A stretch of DNA of 64,000 nucleotides from Silene conica. Taxonomy: Eukaryota > Streptophyta > Magnoliopsida > Caryophyllales > Caryophyllaceae. A program made the translations under genes and the position numbers. Shown here in pieces: positions 58,042 through 64,000 of the stretch. The stretch spans positions 31,050,001 to 31,114,000 of the forward strand of contig CM055318.2 of NCBI GenBank assembly GCA_029255685.2, written 5' to 3'. How positions within the stretch are numbered: the first letter of the stretch is position 1; each line of letters starts with the position of its first letter. The notes beneath the pieces were generated by a model, which made no database searches, had not been told where the DNA came from, and was given only the letters and a program-made list of their open reading frames with translations.

Positions 58042-61000
58042 GTACTTACTTACTCTTTCATCTCTCAACTCTTTTCTTTATTTGTTTTATTTGTTTGTTT
58101 TATACAATTAGTTGCTCATACTGATATCCGGTGGACAATAGGTCCTAGCTCTCCAATCCAATCCCTTTCTAGTGTCTTCGAACCAGCTTCTATATTTGTT
58201 GTTTATTGTTAGATCATGTGAATATGTGATTGTAAGTCTTGTAAGTTTAGGTAAGTAACAAGTAGCTACCAAAATCGGGTTTTCTTGTCAACTGAACAAC
58301 TCACTCTCTTCTTTGTCTTAACAATTCAAGTAGGTATGCTATGACAAGTCATATTTTGATTGATTCAAATTTCTCACTTTTTTGTTCACGTCTTCTTCAA
58401 GTAGGCATGCTACTTCATTATTTTATTATTTTCGTTTCGATTTACGTTCTTGTGTTCTACGAAATCAAGGGTCTCTACGTTATAAATGTGGCCTAATAAG
58501 GTTAAGATTATTGGTGAGTTCTTCGAGTGGAGTGAAATAGTAGATTCGGATAATGTACAAACTCTAAAATGCATGGGTAAGCTGTGTGTGGGTAGAATAT
58601 ATGTAGAGTTTTGCCAATAATCTTACCCTAAGTAGCGGTTTCATATACATGTGTCCATCCAACGGGTGGTTATAAAACATGACGGAATTCATCAGAATGG
58701 CTTTGTTGTACTCGTATGTTAATGATAATAGGAATATTAATAATAGCAGGGCTCCAACCATTATCCTAAGATTTTGGTTGAGGCGGTTCATCTATCATGG
58801 TATCAGAGCCTCAAAACCCCTCAAAAACACGAGGTGGAAACCTAGCACACGCTATGAGAGAGTCTATGCAAATTAACCACTTTTCAAGCCCAAATGACAT
58901 TTAAATGAGGGAGCGTAATAGAAATATTAATAATAATTGGGCAACCATTAACCTAAGATTTTGGTTGACACGGTTCATCTATCACATAATTGATATGGGA
59001 GGTCACTAGTTTGCCTACTTAACCAACTCTTGGACCATCACAACAATAACTTGGATTAATAAAGATATATTCCGTGTCCTCATTTGATACAGGTCTCTCT
59101 TGAGACAAGAATTAAGCAAAAAGACAAATGAGTTGAAGTTAGGCATGTGTTGACGGGTAAAAAATACTAAATTACTCGTAGTAATTAAGGGTGACATTTC
59201 TTCTAAGCGTCATGCTCTCATTAGGACAAATTTCTCCAAATACTTGATCTTCATTAAGAAGGATAAACGATAAACTAAAGTTTAAATGTTATCAAGAGAA
59301 AACGTAAAAATAAAAGTGCTAAACGTCCTAAAAAAACAAAGTGTGAACGTGACGGAGTATTATCTTGGTCATCTATTTTAGCTAATAAAAGAACGAATTT
59401 GTAACCCAGTACGTCACTATCCTTTCTATGAACGTAAAAATCAATTTCATCCAAATCCAGCAAATAAAGTGAGTATTTTATCTACCAGAATCTCTAATAT
59501 TTGTATTTTAGTTAACTCACTTGAGAGATGTCAGAAATGAGCACCCACATAATTACATAAAGTTAATTACTTCGTATTAGTAAAATAATAGACAGAAAAT
59601 AAGGGGGACATGAAAAGGGAACAATATTGGAAAAGTAAGAATGTCCCAATACTTTTAGTTCTCATCAATAAAGCATTTCTAAGATAAGCACTCTTAAGGG
59701 GTGCTCAGATGTTTATCTAATTAAAATGGTTTTAAAATAATAGTGGTGTCAACTATGTATGATTTATTAATGCCAATATTTGATTCCTATATGCCAAGCA
59801 AAAGAATGGTTCTTGATTAATCTCGTCTTTTTAACTTTTTTTTTTTTTTTTGTTTTTTGATTCTAATGAGCGCACTAAGTCGCGGGTGAGAATCGAACCC
59901 TCAACTGATAGATGAACCATCTCAACTAAAATCGTAAGGTGATGGTTGATACCCAGCTATTATTAATATTCCTATTCCTATTATTCTCCCTCACGCAAAT
60001 GCCCATTGGGCTTGAAGAATGGTTAGTTTGCCCAGGCTCTCCCGTACTGTGCTGGGTTTCCACTTCGTGAGGTTTTGAGGGGTTTTGAGGTTGTAGGATC
60101 GTAATAGAAATATTAATAATAGTTGGGACTCAACCATGGCAACCTTAGCATTAAGCTAACTCTTGTTCTCTCATCTTTTTAAATGTAAAATGCTTGTGTT
60201 ATGTCCTGTGACACTAAACCAGAGTGTTGGAACAACTGGTAATCCTAAGCTTTAGAGTTCTTTTCATATCAAAACGTCCCTCGTTCCCTTAATATTAAGA
60301 TTGATTAATGATTTGATTATTCAACCTTTTAATATCTGTTTGTTAGAAATACATAGTACCCAATTTTTGGTTTTCAACATTTAATGTTCTGCTGTATACT
60401 TGTTCCATTTATTTGTGCTAGATGTAATGCATCTAATACCTTTCATTCTCCTTCTTCCATATTTGTGAGGCTTTTCAATAATTCTAATGTTAGATATTGC
60501 AGGAACCTAGCTGTCTAAGATTTTGTTTTCCAAAATCAGTATGTACTTTCCGTCTTGGACAATGCCTCATATTTTAATTATTACAACACTCTCAGATAAC
60601 TTTGAGATAAACATCGTTTGCCTTAACATTTATGGACTACTTTCATTCTTTGAATAACTCATTTCTTCACTGCCATTTCTAGTTTCAGAACGGTTGTTTT
60701 GCATTACGTTATGTCATCAAGTTGTCTACTTGGAACCGTCATTTATAAGCTAGTGTAGTTTCAGAAGGGTTGTTTTGAGGCGCTCTATTGTTTTTTTCTT
60801 TTTCGAAGGCATCATCATTTGTTTTAGTCTCTATACTCCGTAGAGTATTAGATAGTAGGGCCACAAGAGTACCAAAGTTGTCCCTCCTGAGTCATTAACA
60901 CTACTGCATAGCCGCTTCTAGGGCTCAAAATTAAGGCCTCTTGTTAAGTTAAATTGAACACTTACCTTATCCAACTGTTCAGGACTTAACTGGGGTAATG

Positions 61001-64000
61001 CTATTGTAGTTGTGATGCTCTAAATACTGATTCTCTATTTATGTCGTACTCGCATCACTAAAAATTGTAGTATTTCAGGTTGAAAGTACTAGCACAGCAA
61101 ATGAAGAGATCAGGCATGTGAGCCACTGGCGAAAGCAAAATCTATCTCTTGATATTCCGTCAAGAAAAAATGACGTGGCTCGAGATTCTCTTAAGGCCAA
61201 AATATCTACTACACCAAAGAGGGTTAACTTTGCTTTGACACCAACAATGTCCGATACAAAACTATATGAATCCCCTGGTCCATCATCAGCAAGAGGGCGT
61301 TCGCCTTTCAGAAATCTTCTTCCGAAATTTGGCTTCCTCTATCGAACTTCTTCAGATGTTGAGAAAGCTGCCACTGAACTTCCATGGACAACTCCCCGAG
61401 AGAAGAATTCTATACCAAGATCAACATCTCTGACTAAGATATTCACTCCTAGGATAAGGCGAACGTCATCTCTTCCAGTCACCCCGAATGAAATTCCGGA
61501 ATCCACTCGTTGTGAAACCACTGGCGGTTTGCTATCTTCTTGTGTAAGTTTTCGTAATGGTTTGTCTCAAACTAGTTTGTTCCAGAACTATTCTTCTTTA
61601 TTTTCGTATGGAATTGTTTGTTTTTCTTTGTGTGGGCTCGCAATGGCTTCTGTTCTGTGAAAAATAACACACTCTGACATCTTGGCGCTTTAATAGTTAA
61701 TGCAATCGCATATTGCTCCATCTTCCATTTCTATAAAAGTCCACTTCACAAAGTAGTTGCATAACTTAAATGCAGCACAAATAGAGATCTCATTGTATTA
61801 CTAAGCATCAACGCTTGATCTTTTAATAATTTTAACTGTTTAGAACCAGCTCATTAACAAAAGCAATTATCTGTAGTTGCTGCCCAAATCAGTATTCTTG
61901 TATGACAGAAGAATAACATATGAAAATACTCGCTTAATTATAATGCTACTAAATACACAGACTATTCTGATTTCCGTTACTTTGTCTTATTGTGGCACTT
62001 TCAAAATATTTGTATTCAATGGTACAACTCAAAAACAGCAGTTATGTTTTATTTTGTAGGGCAAGGAAGCTCAATTGCAGGAAGCCAGATTGCACATTTC
62101 TCGTTCATTGTCAGATCCGCTCAATAAAGTGAGACGCTTGAGGAGAATCGATTCTTATATTCGTGTAATACCGTCACCTCGAGTCAAGAGTGTAAATCTG
62201 CCGAGTCCAAGTTCAGTTGAGCCTGTAGACAATGGTAAGTTACCCCTCCCATGGAAATATTGGTACTTATGCACCGAACTTCTTGTATCCCTAGGCACAC
62301 CTTTTCATACATGCATTATCCATTAATAGGATTGTGTAAGGATTTTCCACTCATAGATACAGATATACTTACAATTCAACCACTCAAGCTACAAAATTTT
62401 AACAAGTGGCAGGAAATCTATTATGTATCTAAATCCATTCCAAAATACTCGACCCAAACATTGGAAATTGGGAAGCATGGAAATTTATTATCATATATAT
62501 GCACCCTTGCAAATTGTTCGAATATTTGATTCTATATTCTATTTTTAATGGTGGTGTAATTGCGTTTCTTCTTGTTTTTATAGAAAATAAGGAAACGGAT
62601 GGTGAAGATATACCTGAAGAGGAAGCTGTGTGTAGAATATGTTTAGTTGAATTAGGAGAAGGTGGAGAAACGCTAAAGTTGGAATGCAGTTGCAAAGGTG
62701 AACTTGCTCTAGCACATGAAGAATGTGCTTTGAAATGGTTTAGTATCAAAGGGAATAAGACATGCGATGTCTGTAAACAAGAGGTTCAAAATTTACCTGT
62801 CACACTTTTGCGCATCCAGAGTATTCGTGCACCAAACGTTGATACAGGTAGAACCCAAAGGATTAATCTAAGTGACTACAGGTCAGTATTCCCTATCTGT
62901 TCCCGTGTTGTGTGTTGTGCATATTGTTTTCGTTATATGTTCCCGTTATGGAAGTAAGTCAAACTCTCGGTAGGAAAGCTTCCGACTTACATGTCTTACC
63001 TATTCTAAAAAACAAACAAAAAAAAATACGGAAAATTCACTTGGTACCACAAACTTTCCGACTTTACACACGGTATTCACTATTTTAAGTTTGTGTACAT
63101 GGTTTATTTCAGGTTTGATTTTCATGCACAATATGCCATTTTTGTCCCTATAAGAAATTTTAAATGAGTATAACTCCTCAACCGAAATTCAGAACCGACC
63201 AATTTTTTTCCTAGAATGATCATATATTCATATCGTCAATCGTCATAATCTAGGATTTAGAAGAAAAGAAATTCTCGACTATCTTTTTTAAGGGTTTTTT
63301 TTACGAAAATCTAAAATCAAACATAACTTCGATTTAAAATCTCCGAATGATCATTTTCGTTTTATCAATGTATAGATCTGGAAGAACTGATCAATTTGAA
63401 AAAAAAATTAGGCAATTTTGATTTCTAGTCTATGATTGATGCTAGGTTTTAGATTTTAAGAACGATAAAAATGACACATTGTGCTTGAAAATCAAACATC
63501 AAGGATTTTATGTGCACAAATTTTGAAAGTTGGGTACCATGTGCAAAATGGTAGAGCGTAAGGGGTGCACTGCGAATTTTCCTCAAAAAATAGGGTATAT
63601 CCGTATGTCCTTACATTTTCATTTTCTTGGAGCCTATGCCTTTATTTTATTTCTAATGTGGCCCATTACAGTCTTTGTGCTTCTCATATTTTGAAATTGG
63701 CACTCGGATGCAATTTTGTGTACAGATGATCCTAAGACAACGTCTGTGTTCTCGCTACAAGGGAAAGGTTGCATAGTTTAGAATGCATGGATGTGTTAAT
63801 TTGGTATCCTATTCCCTCATGGCCTTATCCCTGTAATAGGCGGGTCTCAATGTTTATATGCTATTGCATTTTGCGCAGAAAGATTTTATTTCCCTGTGTG
63901 TCAGTTGACATGGGTTGCTTATGCCTGAATCGAAAACTTGCAGGGCTTGGCAAGAAGTACCAGTCCTAGTGATTGTCAGTATGCTAGCCTACTTCTGTTT
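57976..64000 (+). CDS. RING-CH (MARCH-type) zinc-finger protein, likely membrane E3 ubiquitin ligase; 3' part outside window
   Basis: Five exons visible: 57976-58041, 61079-61543, 62060-62234, 62584-62881 and 63944-64000, all with GT-AG borders and consistent phases (0, 0, 1, 2). Residues 1-235 are Ser/Pro/Arg-rich and probably disordered. The RING-CH domain has C252, C255, C270, C272, H280, C283, C296 and C299 (C4HC3 with Trp287). It is followed by a linker, then [19 protein letters not shown] at the edge, the start of a hydrophobic segment. Plant proteins of this type have further membrane spans after this point. RING-CH proteins recruit E2 enzymes and ubiquitinate membrane proteins. The substrate is unknown. 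No stop or frameshift was seen, so it looks like a live host gene. The start is the first ATG, giving a 22-residue first exon. Confidence 0.9.
58722..58984 (+). mobile_element. TRIM-like miniature LTR element in intron 1, copy 1
   Basis: Two direct repeats of about 65-75 bp (58728-58797 and 58917-58984), both ending GGTTCATCTATCA. Between them are a primer site TGGTATCAGAGCC (58798-58810), about 90 bp of non-coding sequence and a purine stretch AATGAGGGAGCG (about 58904-58915). This is the layout of a terminal-repeat retrotransposon in miniature. The outer edges are not sharply defined. Confidence 0.55.
58985..59889. other. Rest of RING-CH intron 1, middle
   Basis: AT-rich intron sequence with a T16-class run at about 59837-59852. 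No gene seen. The flanking intron stretches 58042-58721 and 60141-61078 likewise show no feature I can support. Confidence 0.6.
59890..60140 (-). mobile_element. TRIM-like element in intron 1, copy 2 (opposite orientation)
   Basis: The minus strand shares the internal phrases of copy 1: CCTCAAAACCCCTCAAAA, CACGAAGTGGAAACCCAGC, TTCAAGCCCAATGGGCATT and GCGTGAGGGAG. It is flanked by the AATATTAATAATAG repeat on both sides. The upstream LTR-like part is damaged. It is followed on the minus side by GGTTCGATTCTCACCC and an A-rich stretch (about 59830-59900). Confidence 0.5.
61079..61543 (+). CDS. RING-CH gene exon 2
   Basis: 155 codons after acceptor TATTTCAG; Ser/Arg-rich with repeated short basic-Ser patches ([35 protein letters not shown]). 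Donor GTAAGTTT. Confidence 0.88.
62060..62234 (+). CDS. RING-CH gene exon 3
   Basis: 175 bp, acceptor TTTTGTAG, donor GTAAGTTA; contains [19 protein letters not shown]. Confidence 0.88.
62584..62881 (+). CDS. RING-CH gene exon 4 (zinc finger)
   Basis: 298 bp holding all eight zinc ligands; acceptor TTTTTATAG, donor GTCAGTAT. Confidence 0.93.
63944..64000 (+). CDS. RING-CH gene exon 5 (partial)
   Basis: Begins after CTTGCAG; 57 bp to the window edge. It completes an Arg codon and opens the hydrophobic segment. An alternative acceptor at about 63726 (GTGTACAG) is possible but gives a frame that stops soon. Confidence 0.85.

Noticed and set aside
59830..60000. SINE with tRNA-like head (GGTTCGATTCTCACCC and an A-rich tail on the minus strand)
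   Set aside because: A box-B-like phrase is present but no clear box A at the right distance, and the sequence adjoins a TRIM-like LTR end that explains part of it; not supported enough to annotate.
63727..63969. Alternative extra exon after GTGTACAG in intron 4 of the RING-CH gene
   Set aside because: The downstream frame stops soon and would break the link to the hydrophobic segment; the acceptor at 63943 gives a consistent frame.

Overview
This window is plant nuclear DNA and almost entirely repeat. The signs are plant LTR-retrotransposon lineages (Athila/Tat and chromodomain-type Ty3/gypsy, Ty1/copia), a CACTA remnant, and an intron-containing RING-CH gene whose exons read like angiosperm genes. 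A eudicot is likely. I cannot name the species from sequence alone.

Layout. 1-8375 (minus): an Athila-type gypsy element (A), cut by the window edge, with gag, protease, RT, RNase H, integrase and one LTR, all frame-damaged. 8485-8781 plus 19224-19437: an LTR fragment (J) split by B. 8782-19223 (plus): a complete, apparently intact chromodomain (Tekay/Del-like) gypsy element B with near-identical 2888-bp LTRs and a 5-bp target duplication GATTG. 19438-21533: a fragment F that is an almost perfect inverted copy of part of A. 21534-48320: a copia element E whose gag-pol is interrupted by a second, decayed Tekay-like element D (23789-46704). D's 5' LTR holds solo LTR I (26450-28248). D's 3' LTR holds a complete Athila-like non-autonomous element C (34934-45746). 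From 48321 E is cut by a coding-poor LTR element G, whose LTR holds solo LTR H (49008-50739). 53931-54360 is MITE-like, 54361-56608 is a CACTA transposase remnant, and 57976 onward is a host RING-CH (MARCH-type) zinc-finger gene running off the right edge.

How the parts relate. Nesting gives the relative order of events: E is older than D, and D is older than both C and I; G is older than H; J is older than B. B is the only element with an uninterrupted gag-pol frame. C keeps gag and protease but has lost RT, RNase H and integrase, so it would need enzymes from a relative such as A.

The most unusual signals are non-coding. (1) The Tekay-like LTRs carry a series of about nine or ten hairpin units with a shared core and different, mutually complementary arms; both the outer and the inner stem show compensatory changes. 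(2) Nearly every LTR family here carries its own repeated self-complementary word, usually just upstream of the TATA box. (3) The Tekay-like LTR leader holds conserved splice-like sites followed by a 16-17 codon stretch conserved at the protein level.
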